From Pseudomonadota bacterium (GTDB lineage: Bacteria > Pseudomonadota > Gammaproteobacteria > Burkholderiales > Burkholderiaceae_C): a DNA stretch of 64,000 bases. The DNA is taken from contig JADFIG010000005.1 in the NCBI GenBank assembly GCA_022566735.1, positions 62,001 through 126,000 on the forward strand. Reading direction: 5' to 3'. The notes under the pieces were generated by a model that worked only from the letters and a program-made list of their open reading frames with translations, had not been told where the DNA came from and searched no databases. A program made the translations under genes and the position numbers. Below, in pieces: positions 52,103 to 62,172 of the stretch (position 1 is the first letter of the stretch; each line of letters begins with the position of its first letter).

Positions 52103-52975
52103 TCAGCGGGCCGCGACGGCGGGGCTGGCGCGGCGCGAGGCGTTCATCTTGCGCACCTGGCGCATCACCAGCACCTGGTAGCTGGCACCCAGCAGGCGCA
52201 CGACCTTGTCCAGGAAGCGGGCGTCGGGGCCGACCAGCACGCGGCGGTCGTTGCGCTCCACCGCCTTGAGGATCTGCAGGGCGGCGGATTCGGCCGTGGT
52301 CACGTTGATGAGCTTGTTGGCCGCGCGCTTGTGGTCGGCCTCGCTGACGCCCGTCCTGGCCGTCACGGCCTCGTCGATCTTGCCGGCCATGGCGATGTTG
52401 GTGGCGATGCCGCCCGGGTGCACGCAGGTGGCGCTGACGCAGGCGCCTTCCATTTCCAGCTCCATGCGCAGGGCCTCGGTGTAGCCGCGCACGGCGAACT
52501 TGCTGGCGTTGTAGGTGCCTTGCGTGGGCACGGCCATCAGGCCGAACAAGCTGGAGGTGTTGACGATGTGGCCCTCGCCCGAGGCCTTGAGGTGGGGCAG
52601 GAAGGCCTGGGTGCCGTGGACCACGCCCCAGAAGTTGATGCCCATGATCCACTCGAAGTCGGCGATCTTCACGGACTCGACGTTGGCCGTCAGGGCCACG
52701 CCGGCGTTGTTGAAGATCAGGTTGACCTTGCCGTGGTCGCGCGCGGCGTCATCGGCCCAGGCGAACACCGCGTCGCGGTCGGCCACATTGACTGTCTTGA
52801 CCGTCACCTTGACGCCGTGTCTGGCGGCCATCTCGGCGGTCTTGACCAGCTCGGCCTCGTTGACGTCGCTCAGCGCCAGGTGGCAGCCGCGGCGGGCCAG
52901 TTCGATGGCCAGGGTGCGGCCCATGCCGGAGGCGGCGCCGGTGATGGCGGCGACCTTGTTCTGGAAGGATGTCAT
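52103..52975 (-). CDS. Short-chain dehydrogenase/reductase
   Basis: 290 residues. Classical SDR: AAITGAASGMGRTLAIELA (T-G-x-x-x-G-x-G), NLIFNNAGVALTANVES (N-N-A-G), HIVNTSSLFGL (Ser) and YNASKFAVRGYTEALRMEL (Y-x-x-x-K). It oxidises an alcohol or reduces a carbonyl with NAD(P). Same strand and 60 bases downstream of the esterase; both are probably under the TetR regulator at 54035. Substrate unknown; such trios often act on lipids or hydrophobic esters. Confidence 0.93.
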   Translation of the reverse strand: MTSFQNKVAAITGAASGMGRTLAIELARRGCHLALSDVNEAELVKTAEMAARHGVKVTVKTVNVADRDAVFAWADDAARDHGKVNLIFNNAGVALTANVESVKIADFEWIMGINFWGVVHGTQAFLPHLKASGEGHIVNTSSLFGLMAVPTQGTYNASKFAVRGYTEALRMELEMEGACVSATCVHPGGIATNIAMAGKIDEAVTARTGVSEADHKRAANKLINVTTAESAALQILKAVERNDRRVLVGPDARFLDKVVRLLGASYQVLVMRQVRKMNASRRASPAVAAR

Positions 52976-53034
52976 GGCGTGGCGTTCGGTGTGGGAGGTG
53001 GGAAAGGGCGGGGGAAAGGGCAGGGACAGCGGGC

Positions 53035-53961
53035 TCAGGCCGCCGCGCGGCTGCGGGCCGGGCGGACGACGCGGTCGATGAACTCGCCGCATTCCTTGAG
53101 CGTCTGGCGGGCCTCGGGCAGCATCAGCATGGTCGGCCAGACGTGGGGCATCTTGGCGCGCAGGTGCAGCTCGCTGGTCACGCCCTGGGCCTGGGCGCGC
53201 TCGTGCAGGCGGGTGGCGTCGGCCAGCAGGATCTCGTGGCGGCTGGCATGGATCATCAGCGAGGGCAGGCCCTTGAGGTTGGCGAACAGCGGCGAGGCCA
53301 GCGGCGTGGTGCTGGGCTGGCCGGCCAGGTAGAGCGCGGCCGCCTCGGGCAGGGACTCGGGGTTGAACATCACGTCGGCATCGGCCAGGGTCTTCATGGT
53401 CTCGCCGGAACACGACAGGTCCGACCAGGGCGAGAACAGGATGGCGCCGGCCGGCATGGGCAGGCCCTGATCGCGGGCGGCCACCATGCAGGCCAGGGCC
53501 AGGCCGCCGCCGGCGGAGTCCCCGGCGAAGACCACGGTGCGCGGGTCGGTGCCCTGGCGCAGCAGCTCTGCCCACCAGGCGACGGCGTCGTCCACGGCGG
53601 CAGGGAAGACGTGCTCGGGCGCCATGCGGTAGTCCACCGACAGCACGCGGGCCTGGGCGGTGCGCGCCAGGTAGGAGCAGGTCGGGCGGTGGGTGTCGAG
53701 GCCGCAGAAGAAGTAGCCGCCGCCGTGGAAGTACAGCACCGTGCGCTGCGGGTGGGCCACGCTGAGCCACTCGGCCGCGCACAGCTTGTGCTGGGGCTGG
53801 GCCGGCACAGGGGTGTGCGTGATGGTCTTGGGCGGCGGCGGGTAGCGCCTGGCCATCTTGTTGACCATGTGGCGAGCCTTGTCCACGTTCAGCGGGCCAC
53901 GGCCCTGGCGCTTGAACTGATGGCGCAGGACGAGGTTGGTGATGAAGGATTGGATGCTCAT
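53035..53961 (-). CDS. HSL-family (hormone-sensitive-lipase-like) esterase
   Basis: 308 residues. VLYFHGGGYFFCGLDTHR holds the H-G-G-G oxyanion motif, VVFAGDSAGGGLALA the nucleophile G-D-S-A-G and AKMPHVWPTMLML the catalytic His. It hydrolyses carboxyl esters of short to medium chain. Start at ATG 53961, divergent from tetR across a 73-base region with two palindromes that overlap its likely promoter. Probably co-transcribed with the SDR gene. Confidence 0.92.
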   Translation of the reverse strand: MSIQSFITNLVLRHQFKRQGRGPLNVDKARHMVNKMARRYPPPPKTITHTPVPAQPQHKLCAAEWLSVAHPQRTVLYFHGGGYFFCGLDTHRPTCSYLARTAQARVLSVDYRMAPEHVFPAAVDDAVAWWAELLRQGTDPRTVVFAGDSAGGGLALACMVAARDQGLPMPAGAILFSPWSDLSCSGETMKTLADADVMFNPESLPEAAALYLAGQPSTTPLASPLFANLKGLPSLMIHASRHEILLADATRLHERAQAQGVTSELHLRAKMPHVWPTMLMLPEARQTLKECGEFIDRVVRPARSRAAA

Positions 53962-53975
53962 GCGGCCTTGACTTT

Positions 53976-54020
53976 TGACAAAGATTATTGTCAGAATAAC
54001 TTTGACAATGACACGTGTCA
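53976..54020. promoter_or_regulatory. Divergent TetR operator region with two palindromes
   Basis: TGACAA-N6-TTGTCA at 53976-53993 and TGACACGTGTCA at 54009-54020 are both perfect inverted repeats built on TGACA/TGTCA, with centres 30 bases apart. The stretch is A+T-rich compared with the rest. It lies between the esterase and tetR starts and probably binds the TetR protein, controlling both directions. Confidence 0.72.
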
Positions 54021-54034
54021 ACACAGGGATCTCC

Positions 54035-54694
54035 ATGGACACCGCCACGCCCGACACCACGCCTCCGCCCCGGCGCCGCTACGGCGGCGTCCTGCCCGAA
54101 GAGCGCCAGCGCCTGCGCCGCGCCAAGCTCATCGAAGGCGCCATCGAGGTGTTCGGCACCAAGGGCTTCCATGCCGCCACCGTGCGCGAGGTCTGCGTGG
54201 CCGCGCACCTGACGGAGCGCTACTTCTACGAGTCCTTCAAGACCCTGCCCCAGCTGTTCCTGGCCACCTACGCCGAGTTGCGCGAGCAGCTCATGGCCCT
54301 GACCCTGGCGGCCCTGAAGAAGGCCGAGCCCACGCCGCTGGGCATGCTGGAGCCGGGCATCCGCGTCTTCCTGGAGTTCATCCGCGACGACCCGCGCCGC
54401 GGCCGCATCATGCTGGTCGATTCGCTGGCCGTGAACGACGAGGTGGCCGCCATGAGCGGGGCCACGGCACGCGACTATTCGGCCATGATGCGCCAGCACC
54501 TGCACATGCTGGTGCCGCGCTCGCGGGCCGAGGAGGTCCAGCTCGACTTGCTGGCCGACGGCATGATCGGCCTGAACGTGCTGCTGGCCGCGCGCTGGAT
54601 GCAGGACGGCTTCGTCGAGCCCATCGACCGGGTGGTGGCCACCAACCTGCTGCCCTACCAGGGCCTGCTGTCGATGGTGGACGCCCAGGGCTGA
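54035..54694 (+). CDS. TetR-family transcriptional regulator
   Basis: 219 residues. The HTH is KLIEGAIEVFGTKGFHAATVREVCVAAHLTERYFYESFKTLPQLFLATY, after a Pro/Arg-rich leader. The C-terminal ligand domain is helical. ATG 54035 was chosen because AGGGAT precedes it; an upstream ATG at 54008 falls at the edge of the palindrome. Divergent from the esterase/SDR pair, which it probably represses together with itself. The inducer may be an ester or fatty-acid derivative (inference). Confidence 0.92.
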   Translation: MDTATPDTTPPPRRRYGGVLPEERQRLRRAKLIEGAIEVFGTKGFHAATVREVCVAAHLTERYFYESFKTLPQLFLATYAELREQLMALTLAALKKAEPTPLGMLEPGIRVFLEFIRDDPRRGRIMLVDSLAVNDEVAAMSGATARDYSAMMRQHLHMLVPRSRAEEVQLDLLADGMIGLNVLLAARWMQDGFVEPIDRVVATNLLPYQGLLSMVDAQG

Positions 54695-54733
54695 AGGCCG
54701 CGCGGCAGGGCGCGCCGGGAGGCGGGGCGCTCC

Positions 54734-54739
54734 TACAAT
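54734..54739 (+). promoter_or_regulatory. -10 hexamer of dnaE, 7 bases before ATG
   Basis: TACAAT followed by 7 bases and the dnaE ATG. Transcription would start at or within a base or two of the A of ATG. No -35 similar to TTGACA is visible and there is no ribosome-binding site. Confidence 0.55.
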
Positions 54740-54746
54740 CGCCGCC

Positions 54747-57700
54747 ATGGCTTTCGTTCACCTGCGCTCTCACACCGAATACTCCGTCGTCGACGGCACC
54801 GTCCGCATCGACGACCTGGTCAAGGCCGCCCAGAAGGATGGTCAGCCGGCGGTGGCCGTGACCGACCTGTCCAACCTGTTCGGTGCGATCAAGCTGTATT
54901 CATCTGCGCGCAAAAGCGGCGTTCAACCAATCATCGGAGCCGATGTGTGGCTGGAGCCCGAGGAGGCCGGCAAGGCCCCGACGCGCCTGCTGCTGCTGAT
55001 CCAGAACCGCGCGGGCTACCTGCGCCTGTGCGAGTTGCTGGGCGAGGCCTGGACGGCGCCGGGCCAGCGCACGCACGCCTGGGTGAGCTGGGCCGCGCTG
55101 GCCGAGCGCAACGGCGGGCTGATCTGCCTGTCGGGGGCGGAGATGGGCATCGTCGGCCAGTCGCTGATGATGGGCGACGTGGCCAAGGCCGAAGCCTGGG
55201 CGACGAAGCTGGCCGAGGCCTTCCCGCAGCGCTTCTACATCGAGTTGCAGCGCGGTGGCCACGGCAGCAACGAGGCGCACATCCGTGCCGCCGTGCCCCT
55301 GGCCGCGCGCCTGAAGCTGCCGGTGGTGGCCACCCACCCCATCCAGTTCCTGGAGCCCGACGACTTCGAGGCCCACGAGGCCCGCGTGTGCATCGCCGAG
55401 GGCGAAACCCTGGGCAACCCCAAGCGCATCAAGCGCTTCACCCGCGAGCAGCACTTCAAGACCAGCGCCGAGATGGCCGCGCTGTTCGCCGACATCCCCT
55501 CGGCGCTCGCCAACACGGTGGCGATCGCGCGGCGTTGCGCGCTGACGCTGGTGCTGGGCAAGCCGCAGCTGCCGGACTTCCCGACGCCGATCATGCCGGA
55601 CGGCCAGCCGCAGCCCATGGACGCGTTCTTCCGCGAGCTCTCGCACCAGGGCCTGGAGGAGCGCCTGCTGCAACTCTTCCCCGAGGCGGCCGAGCGCGAC
55701 GCCCAGCGCCCGCACTACGTCGAGCGCCTGGACTTCGAGATCAACACGATCCTGAAGATGGGCTTCCCCGGCTACTTCCTCATCGTGCAGGACTTCATCA
55801 ACTGGGCCAAGAACAACGGCTGCCCGGTGGGCCCGGGCCGGGGTTCGGGCGCCGGCTCGCTGGTGGCCTATGCGCTCAAGATCACCGACCTCGACCCGCT
55901 GAAGTACAACCTGCTGTTCGAGCGCTTCCTCAACCCGGAGCGGGTGTCCATGCCCGACTTCGACATCGACTTCTGCCAGGGCAACCGCGACCGCGTCATC
56001 GACTACGTCAAGGACCGCTACGGGCGCGAGGCCGTCTCGCAGATCGCCACCTTCGGCACCATGGCGGCCAAAGCCGCGCTGCGCGACGTGGGCCGGGTGC
56101 TGGGCATGGGCTATGGCCACGTCGACAGCATCGCCAAGCTGATCCCTGCGCCGCCGGGCAAGACGGTGACGCTGGCCAAGCTGCCGCCCGACTTCGACCC
56201 CGACAAGGCCAAGGTGATCTACGCACGCCACGAAGCGCCGGAGCTGGAGCAGCGCGAAGCCGCCGAGGAAGAAGTCGCCTCGCTGCTGGCCCTGGCCGAG
56301 CGCGTGGAGGGCATGGTGCGCAACATCGGCATGCACGCCGGGGGGGTGCTGATCGCGCCGGGCAAGATCACCGACTTCTGCCCGCTGTACCAGCAGCCCG
56401 GCAGCGACTCGGCCGTGAGCCAGTACGACAAGGACGACGTCGAGGCCATCGGCCTGGTGAAGTTCGACTTCCTGGGCCTGGCCACGCTGACCATCCTGGA
56501 GACGGCCAAAGAGTTCATCATCGCCCGGCACCCGGACCAGAAGGATTTCGATTTCGCCAAGATCCCGCTGGACGATGCGGCGGCCTACCGGCTGCTGTCC
56601 GAGGGCAAGACGGTGGCCGTGTTCCAGCTCGAATCCCGCGGCATGCAAGGCATGCTGCGCGACGCCAAGCCCAGCGTCTTCGAGGACATCATCGCCCTGG
56701 TGGCGCTGTACCGTCCGGGCCCGATGGACCTGATCCCCTCCTTCTGCGCGCGCAAGCACGGTCGCGAAGAGGTGACCTACCCGCACCCGTTGATGGAAGC
56801 GGTGCTCTCCGAGACCTACGGGATCATGGTCTACCAGGAGCAGGTCATGCAGGTGGCGCAGCGCCTGGGCGGCTACTCGCTCGGTGGCGCCGACCTGCTG
56901 CGCCGCGCGATGGGCAAGAAGAAGGTCGAGGAGATGCAGCACCACCGCGGCCTGTTCGCGGAAGGGGCGGCCAGGAACGGCATCTCGGCCGAGCTGGCCA
57001 ACGAGATCTTCGACCTGATGGAGAAGTTCGCCGGCTACGGCTTCAACAAGTCGCACGCCGCCGCCTACGCCCTGCTGGCTTACCACACGGCCTGGCTGAA
57101 GCACCACTACACGTCAGAGTTCTTCGCAGGGAACATGACGATCGCCAGCGACGACACGGACAAGCTCAAGATCTTCCACGACGATGCCACGCAGAACTTC
57201 GGCATCACCTTCTCGCCGCCCAACGTCAACGAAGGCGAGTGGCGCTTCATCCCCACCGGCAACAAGTCCATCTGCTACGCCCTGGGGGCGGTCAAGGGCA
57301 CGGGCCAGGGCGCCATCGAGGCCATCGTGGCCGAGCGCAAGGCCAACGGGCCGTTCAAGAGCTTCTTCGATTTCTGCGCGCGGGTGGACCGCAAGCTGGT
57401 CAACAAGCGCGTGGTCGAGGCCCTGATCAAGGCCGGCGCCTTCGACGCGATGGAGCCCCACCGCGCTGCGCTGCTGGCCAGTGTGTCGCTGGCCTTCGAA
57501 TACGCCGACACGCTCGCGGCCAATGCCGACCAGGGCGGCCTGTTCGACTTCGGCGACAGCCACGCGGCGTCGACCAACGAGCCCGAGCTGGTGCCCACCG
57601 AGCCGTGGTCGCTCAAGGAGCAGCTCTCGCTGGAGAAGACGGCCATCGGCTTCTTCCTCACCGGCCACCTGTTCGACGAGGCCGAGGCCGAGGTCCGCCG

Positions 57701-58289
57701 TTTCGCGCGGCAGCGCATCGGCGACCTGAAAGACAGCCGCGACCCGCAGATCGTCGCGGGCATCGTCAGCGAGCTGCGCGTCATCAACGGCGCGCGCGGC
57801 CGCGTGGCCATCTTCAAGCTCGACGACAAGAGCGATGTCATCGAGGCCGTGGCCAACCAGGACACGCTGGACGCCAACAAGGACCTGCTCAAGGACGACG
57901 AGCTGGTGGTCATCACCGGCAAGGTGCAGAACGACCGCTTCTCCGGCGGCCTGCGCCTGAACGTGCAGCAGGTCATGGGCCTGGCCCAGGCGCGTTGCCG
58001 CCATGCGCGCTTCGTGCGCCTGCAGGCAGCGGGCTCGCAGCTGCCGGTGGCCGAGTTGCTGCGCGAGTTCCCGGCCAAGCGCATCGAAGCGCCGCAGCCG
58101 GACCTGCCCGACACCTTCCAGGGCCTGCCCATCCGCGTGGTGGTGGAGCGCCGCACGCCCGGTCTGTCGGCGCGCGCCGAGCTGGACCTGGGCGATGCGG
58201 CCCGCGTCTTCCCCAGCGAGCAGGCCTTGCTGCGTTGCAAGGAGCTGATGCCGCAGGCGCAGGCCCAGGTCGTGTACGGCGAAGGCTGA
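54747..58289 (+). CDS. dnaE: DNA polymerase III alpha subunit
   Basis: 1180 residues, the normal DnaE1 length. The PHP domain begins FVHLRSHTEYSVVDGTVRIDDLV. The polymerase palm shows GPGRGSGAGSLVAYALKITDLDPL and the catalytic Asp pair in PDFDIDFCQGNRDRVI. Then VYQEQVMQVAQRLGGYSLGGADLLRRAMGKKK, FNKSHAAAYALLAYHTAWLKHHY, and an OB fold near residue 1000 (VAGIVSELRVINGARGRVAIFKLDD). It is the replicative polymerase. Probably leaderless (TACAAT 7 bases before ATG). Its stop abuts that of the convergent acyl-CoA dehydrogenase with no gap. Confidence 0.99.
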   Translation: MAFVHLRSHTEYSVVDGTVRIDDLVKAAQKDGQPAVAVTDLSNLFGAIKLYSSARKSGVQPIIGADVWLEPEEAGKAPTRLLLLIQNRAGYLRLCELLGEAWTAPGQRTHAWVSWAALAERNGGLICLSGAEMGIVGQSLMMGDVAKAEAWATKLAEAFPQRFYIELQRGGHGSNEAHIRAAVPLAARLKLPVVATHPIQFLEPDDFEAHEARVCIAEGETLGNPKRIKRFTREQHFKTSAEMAALFADIPSALANTVAIARRCALTLVLGKPQLPDFPTPIMPDGQPQPMDAFFRELSHQGLEERLLQLFPEAAERDAQRPHYVERLDFEINTILKMGFPGYFLIVQDFINWAKNNGCPVGPGRGSGAGSLVAYALKITDLDPLKYNLLFERFLNPERVSMPDFDIDFCQGNRDRVIDYVKDRYGREAVSQIATFGTMAAKAALRDVGRVLGMGYGHVDSIAKLIPAPPGKTVTLAKLPPDFDPDKAKVIYARHEAPELEQREAAEEEVASLLALAERVEGMVRNIGMHAGGVLIAPGKITDFCPLYQQPGSDSAVSQYDKDDVEAIGLVKFDFLGLATLTILETAKEFIIARHPDQKDFDFAKIPLDDAAAYRLLSEGKTVAVFQLESRGMQGMLRDAKPSVFEDIIALVALYRPGPMDLIPSFCARKHGREEVTYPHPLMEAVLSETYGIMVYQEQVMQVAQRLGGYSLGGADLLRRAMGKKKVEEMQHHRGLFAEGAARNGISAELANEIFDLMEKFAGYGFNKSHAAAYALLAYHTAWLKHHYTSEFFAGNMTIASDDTDKLKIFHDDATQNFGITFSPPNVNEGEWRFIPTGNKSICYALGAVKGTGQGAIEAIVAERKANGPFKSFFDFCARVDRKLVNKRVVEALIKAGAFDAMEPHRAALLASVSLAFEYADTLAANADQGGLFDFGDSHAASTNEPELVPTEPWSLKEQLSLEKTAIGFFLTGHLFDEAEAEVRRFARQRIGDLKDSRDPQIVAGIVSELRVINGARGRVAIFKLDDKSDVIEAVANQDTLDANKDLLKDDELVVITGKVQNDRFSGGLRLNVQQVMGLAQARCRHARFVRLQAAGSQLPVAELLREFPAKRIEAPQPDLPDTFQGLPIRVVVERRTPGLSARAELDLGDAARVFPSEQALLRCKELMPQAQAQVVYGEG

Positions 58290-60074
58290 TCAGAACTGAT
58301 CGTCGCGCAGCGCCAGCGTGCTGCTGGCGCCATTGACCACGCGGTCGCGCCAGGCCGGGGCGTCCACCAGCACGTGGTGCAGGTGGTGCTGGGCGGTGGC
58401 CACCTTGGCCGACAGCTGGGCGCTGTCACCCTCGTTGCGCGACAGCTGAGCCTGTGCGGCTTCGGCGGCGCGTGCCATCAGCCAGGCCCCGATCACCGTG
58501 CCCGACAGGTGCAGGTAGGGCACGGCGCCGGCCGCGCTGGCCGCTGGTTGCTGCGGGCCACAGGTCAGCAGCCATTCGGTGGCTTGCGACATGGCGTCGA
58601 GGCCGCGTTGCAGGCCCAGGCCCAGCGGGCGCAGGGCCGCGTCTTCGGCTTCGGCCAGGCGGTGGGCGTCGGCCGACATGCTGCGCAGCAGGGCCTTCAT
58701 CGTCACGCCGCCCTCGCGCATCAGCTTGCGGCCGATGAGGTCGTTGGCCTGGATGCCGGTCGTGCCTTCGTAGATGGTGGTGATGCGGGCGTCGCGCAGG
58801 TGCTGCGCCGCGCCGGTTTCTTCGATGAAGCCCATGCCGCCATGCACCTGCACGCCATCGGCCACGACGAGTTGTGCCGTCTCCGTGCACCAGCCCTTGA
58901 CGATGGGGATGAGCAGGTCGACCATGGCCTGCTTCTGTGCGCGCACCGCCTCGTCGGGGTGGCCGTGGGCGCGGTCCATCTCGCCGGCGGCGAAGTAGGC
59001 CAGGGCGCGCATGGCTTCCACGCGGGCCTTCATCGTCATCAGCATGCGGCGCACATCGGGGTGGCCAATGATGGCGGGCGAGCCTTCCACCAGGGTGCGG
59101 CCCTGCACGCGGTCGAGCGCGTAGGCGCGGGCCCGCTGGTAGGCGCGCTCGGCGATGGCCACGCCTTCGAGGCCGACGTTGAGGCGGGCGTGGTTCATCA
59201 TCGTGAACATGTAGCCCAGGCCCTTGTGCGCTTCGCCCACCAGGTAGCCGATGGCGCCGCCCTGGTCACCGAAGGACATCACCGCCGTGGGGCTGGCGTG
59301 GATGCCCAGCTTGTGCTCGATGGCCGTGCACATCAGGTCGTTGCGCGCGCCCAGCGAGCCATCTTCGTTGACCAGGAACTTCGGGCAGACGAACAGCGAG
59401 ATGCCCTTGACGCCCGCGGGCGCGTCCGGCAGGCGGGCCAGCACGAGGTGGACGATGTTCTCGGCCATGTCGTGCTCACCCCAGGTGATGAAGATCTTGT
59501 TGCCGCTGACGCGGTAGTGGTCGCCTTCGGGCACGGCCTTGCTGCGGATGGCCGAGAGGTCGGAGCCAGCCTGGGGCTCGGTCAGGTTCATGGTGCCGGT
59601 CCACTGGCCGGACACCATCTTGGGCAGGAAGCGCTGCTGCAGCTCCGGCGTGGCGTGGCGGGCCAGGGCCTCGACGGCGCCCAGGGTCAGCATCTGGCAC
59701 AGCGAGAACGCCATGTTCGACGACTTCCACATCTCCAGCACGGCGGTGGACACGGCCGTGGGCAGGCCCTGGCCACCGAATTCGGGCGAGGCGGGCATGC
59801 CGTTCCAGCCGGTCTCGCAGAACTGGGCATAGGCTTGCTTGAAGCCATCGGCGCTGTGCACCACGCCCTGGTCCCAGCGGGCGCCTTGCTGGTCACCGGA
59901 CCAGTTGATGGGGTCGAGCACGCCGGTGGCGAAGCGGCCGGCTTCTTCCAGGATGGCTTCGACCAGGTCGGGGGAGGTTTCTTCGAAGCCGGGTTGGGCG
60001 CAGATGGCGTCGAGGCCGGCGACTTCCTGCAGCGTGAAGAGCATGTCGCGCAGGGGGGCTTGGTAAGCAGACAT
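58290..60074 (-). CDS. Acyl-CoA dehydrogenase (long form with C-terminal extension)
   Basis: 594 residues from ATG 60074. The N-terminal helical domain contains GWNGMPASPEFGGQGLP; the middle FAD/substrate part has GTMNLTEPQAGSDLSAIRSKA and FITWGEHDMAENIVHLVLAR; the C-terminal helices hold VQVHGGMGFIEETGAAQHLRDARITTIYEGTTGIQANDLIGRKL. An extra domain of about 120 residues follows, as in FadE-like two-part enzymes of Burkholderiales. It probably oxidises medium- or long-chain acyl-CoA. Divergence from dnaE is by convergent, directly abutting stops. Confidence 0.95.
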   Translation of the reverse strand: MSAYQAPLRDMLFTLQEVAGLDAICAQPGFEETSPDLVEAILEEAGRFATGVLDPINWSGDQQGARWDQGVVHSADGFKQAYAQFCETGWNGMPASPEFGGQGLPTAVSTAVLEMWKSSNMAFSLCQMLTLGAVEALARHATPELQQRFLPKMVSGQWTGTMNLTEPQAGSDLSAIRSKAVPEGDHYRVSGNKIFITWGEHDMAENIVHLVLARLPDAPAGVKGISLFVCPKFLVNEDGSLGARNDLMCTAIEHKLGIHASPTAVMSFGDQGGAIGYLVGEAHKGLGYMFTMMNHARLNVGLEGVAIAERAYQRARAYALDRVQGRTLVEGSPAIIGHPDVRRMLMTMKARVEAMRALAYFAAGEMDRAHGHPDEAVRAQKQAMVDLLIPIVKGWCTETAQLVVADGVQVHGGMGFIEETGAAQHLRDARITTIYEGTTGIQANDLIGRKLMREGGVTMKALLRSMSADAHRLAEAEDAALRPLGLGLQRGLDAMSQATEWLLTCGPQQPAASAAGAVPYLHLSGTVIGAWLMARAAEAAQAQLSRNEGDSAQLSAKVATAQHHLHHVLVDAPAWRDRVVNGASSTLALRDDQF

Positions 60075-60153
60075 CGGGGGAGCTTTCAATGCGATGACCC
60101 CGGGGGCCCGCGAAGGCCACCGAGGTCGGTTTCAGATCAGACGGAGAGGGGTG

Positions 60154-61827
60154 TCAGTGCGCGCTGGCTGCGGCCGCACCGATGCCGGTCTGGGCACGCA
60201 CGTCCTGGTCGTGGTAGCCGGCGATGTCCTTCGCGGCGCGGGCGCTGCGGTCGGTCACCGAGAACAGCCAGGTCACGAAAAAGGCCAGGGGCATCGAGAA
60301 CAGGGCCGGGTGCTCGTAGGGGAAGATGGGCTTGGCGTTGCCCAGCACCACCACCCACACGGCCTTGGACAGCACGACGAAGACCACGGCCGAAACCAGG
60401 CCGGCCACGCCGCCGATCAGCGCGCCGCGCGTCGTCAGGCCCTTCCAGTACAGCGACAGGATCAGCACCGGGAAGTTGGCCGAGGCCGCGATGCCGAAGG
60501 TCAGGCCCACCAGGAAGGCCACGTTCTGCTTCTCGAACAGGATGCCCAGGATGACGGCGACGATGCCCAGCCCGATGGAGGCGAACTTGGAGACGCGCAT
60601 CTCCTCGGCTTCCGTGGCTTCGCCCTTGCGCAGCACGCGGGCATAGATGTCGTGGGCGATGGACGAGGCACCGGCCAGCGCCAGGCCCGAAACCACCGCC
60701 AGGATGGTGGCGAACGCCACGGCCGACAGGAAGCCCAGGAACAGGTTGCCGCCGACGGCCTTGGCCAGGTGCATCACCGGCATGTTGTTGCCGCCGATCA
60801 GCTTGCCGCCGACCTCGCCCTTCTCGAAGAACTGCGGGTCCTGGCCGACGATCACGATGGCCGCCAGGCCCAGCAGGCACACGACCAGGAAGAACAGGCC
60901 GATGAAGCCGCTGGCCACGAAGACCGACTTGCGCGCCTCCTTGGCATTGGGCACGGTGAAGAAGCGCATCATGATGTGCGGCAGGCCGGCCGTGCCGAAG
61001 ACCAGGCCCAGCGACAGCGAGGTCGCCGTGATCGGGTCGGCCAGCATGCTGCCCGGACGCATGATGGCGCCGCCATCCTTGTGCGCGGCGACGGCCGACG
61101 AAGCCAGCGTTTCCACGCTGAAGCCGAACTGGCTCATCGCCAGGGCCAGCAGCAGCAGGCCGCCCGACAGCAGCAGCACCGCCTTGATGATCTGCACCCA
61201 GGTGGTGGCGATCATGCCGCCGAAGGTGACGTAGACCACCATCAGCACGCCCACCACGGCCACGGCCACGGGATAGTCCAGGCCGAACAGCAGCTTGATG
61301 AGCTGGCCTGCGCCGACCATCTGCACGATCAGGTAGAAGCACACCACCGTCAGCGAGGAGAAGGCCGCAAACGTCCGGATCGAGCTTTGCTGCAAGCGGT
61401 AGGACGCGATGTCGGCGAAGGTGAAGCGGCCCAGGTTGCGCATGCGCTCGGCCAGCATGAACAGGATCACCGGCCAGCCGATGAAGAAGCTGATGGTGTA
61501 GACGAAGCCGTCGTAGCCACGCAGGAAGACCAGCGAGCTCAGGCCCAGCAGCGTGGCCGCGGACATGTAGTCGCCCGCGATGGCCAGGCCGTTCTGGAAG
61601 CCCGTGATGCCGCCGCCGGCGGTGTAGAAGTCCGAGGCCGAGGTGGTGCGCTTGGCCGCCCAGTAGGTGATGCCCAGCGTGCCCAGCACGAACACCAGGA
61701 ACATGGCGATGGCCGTCAGGTTGATGGGCTGCTTTTGCGTCTGCGTGACGTCGGCCGGACCGGCCAGCACGCAGGTGGCGGCCAGCAGGGCGGTCGAGGC
61801 GATGAGTGCCTTGAGGGTGGTCTTCAT
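60154..61827 (-). CDS. actP: Cation/acetate symporter ActP-type
   Basis: 557 residues. A signal-like N-terminus ([18 protein letters not shown]) precedes about 13 membrane helices of the sodium:solute symporter family. Landmarks are [53 protein letters not shown] and [20 protein letters not shown]. It takes up acetate and other short-chain acids with sodium. Its start overlaps the DUF485 stop, the standard yjcH-actP pairing. Confidence 0.95.
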   Translation of the reverse strand: MKTTLKALIASTALLAATCVLAGPADVTQTQKQPINLTAIAMFLVFVLGTLGITYWAAKRTTSASDFYTAGGGITGFQNGLAIAGDYMSAATLLGLSSLVFLRGYDGFVYTISFFIGWPVILFMLAERMRNLGRFTFADIASYRLQQSSIRTFAAFSSLTVVCFYLIVQMVGAGQLIKLLFGLDYPVAVAVVGVLMVVYVTFGGMIATTWVQIIKAVLLLSGGLLLLALAMSQFGFSVETLASSAVAAHKDGGAIMRPGSMLADPITATSLSLGLVFGTAGLPHIMMRFFTVPNAKEARKSVFVASGFIGLFFLVVCLLGLAAIVIVGQDPQFFEKGEVGGKLIGGNNMPVMHLAKAVGGNLFLGFLSAVAFATILAVVSGLALAGASSIAHDIYARVLRKGEATEAEEMRVSKFASIGLGIVAVILGILFEKQNVAFLVGLTFGIAASANFPVLILSLYWKGLTTRGALIGGVAGLVSAVVFVVLSKAVWVVVLGNAKPIFPYEHPALFSMPLAFFVTWLFSVTDRSARAAKDIAGYHDQDVRAQTGIGAAAASAH

Positions 61828-62132
61828 GTGTTGCGCTCCACGATCTCGCGGGTCAGTTGGTCGAACTCGGTGTTGGCACGGCGCACGTACAGGCCGGTCA
61901 GCAGCCAGGAGCCGGCGATCAGCACGGCGCCCACGGGCACGCCCACGGTCAGGGTGCTGCCCTCGAACAGGGCCTGGGCGAAGATGCCGGGGGCGAAGGC
62001 GACCACGGCCATGAAGGCGTAGTAGGCGCCCAGCACCACGATCGACAGGGTCAGGGCCAGGCGGCCGCGCCGCTGGACGAGTTGCTTGAAGGCGGGGTCG
62101 GACTCGACCCGGCGGTAGATGTCTTGGCTCAT
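61824..62132 (-). CDS. yjcH: DUF485 (YjcH-like) membrane protein
   Basis: 102 residues: [40 protein letters not shown] and [33 protein letters not shown], two helices in the DUF485 pattern. It is always found with ActP and presumably helps its assembly or regulation. Overlaps actP by 4 bases and lies 40 bases after the acyl-CoA ligase stop. Confidence 0.95.
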   Translation of the reverse strand: MSQDIYRRVESDPAFKQLVQRRGRLALTLSIVVLGAYYAFMAVVAFAPGIFAQALFEGSTLTVGVPVGAVLIAGSWLLTGLYVRRANTEFDQLTREIVERNT

Positions 62133-62172
62133 CTGGTGTGTCCTCGTTGAAAGTCTTGGCGGCGGGCGCCGC

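Noticed and set aside
52103-54748. An 881-codon minus-strand frame that could suggest an SDR fusion protein
   Set aside because: Only the last 290 codons resemble a protein (the SDR). The rest is out of frame with the esterase, and the SDR has its own ATG at 52975.
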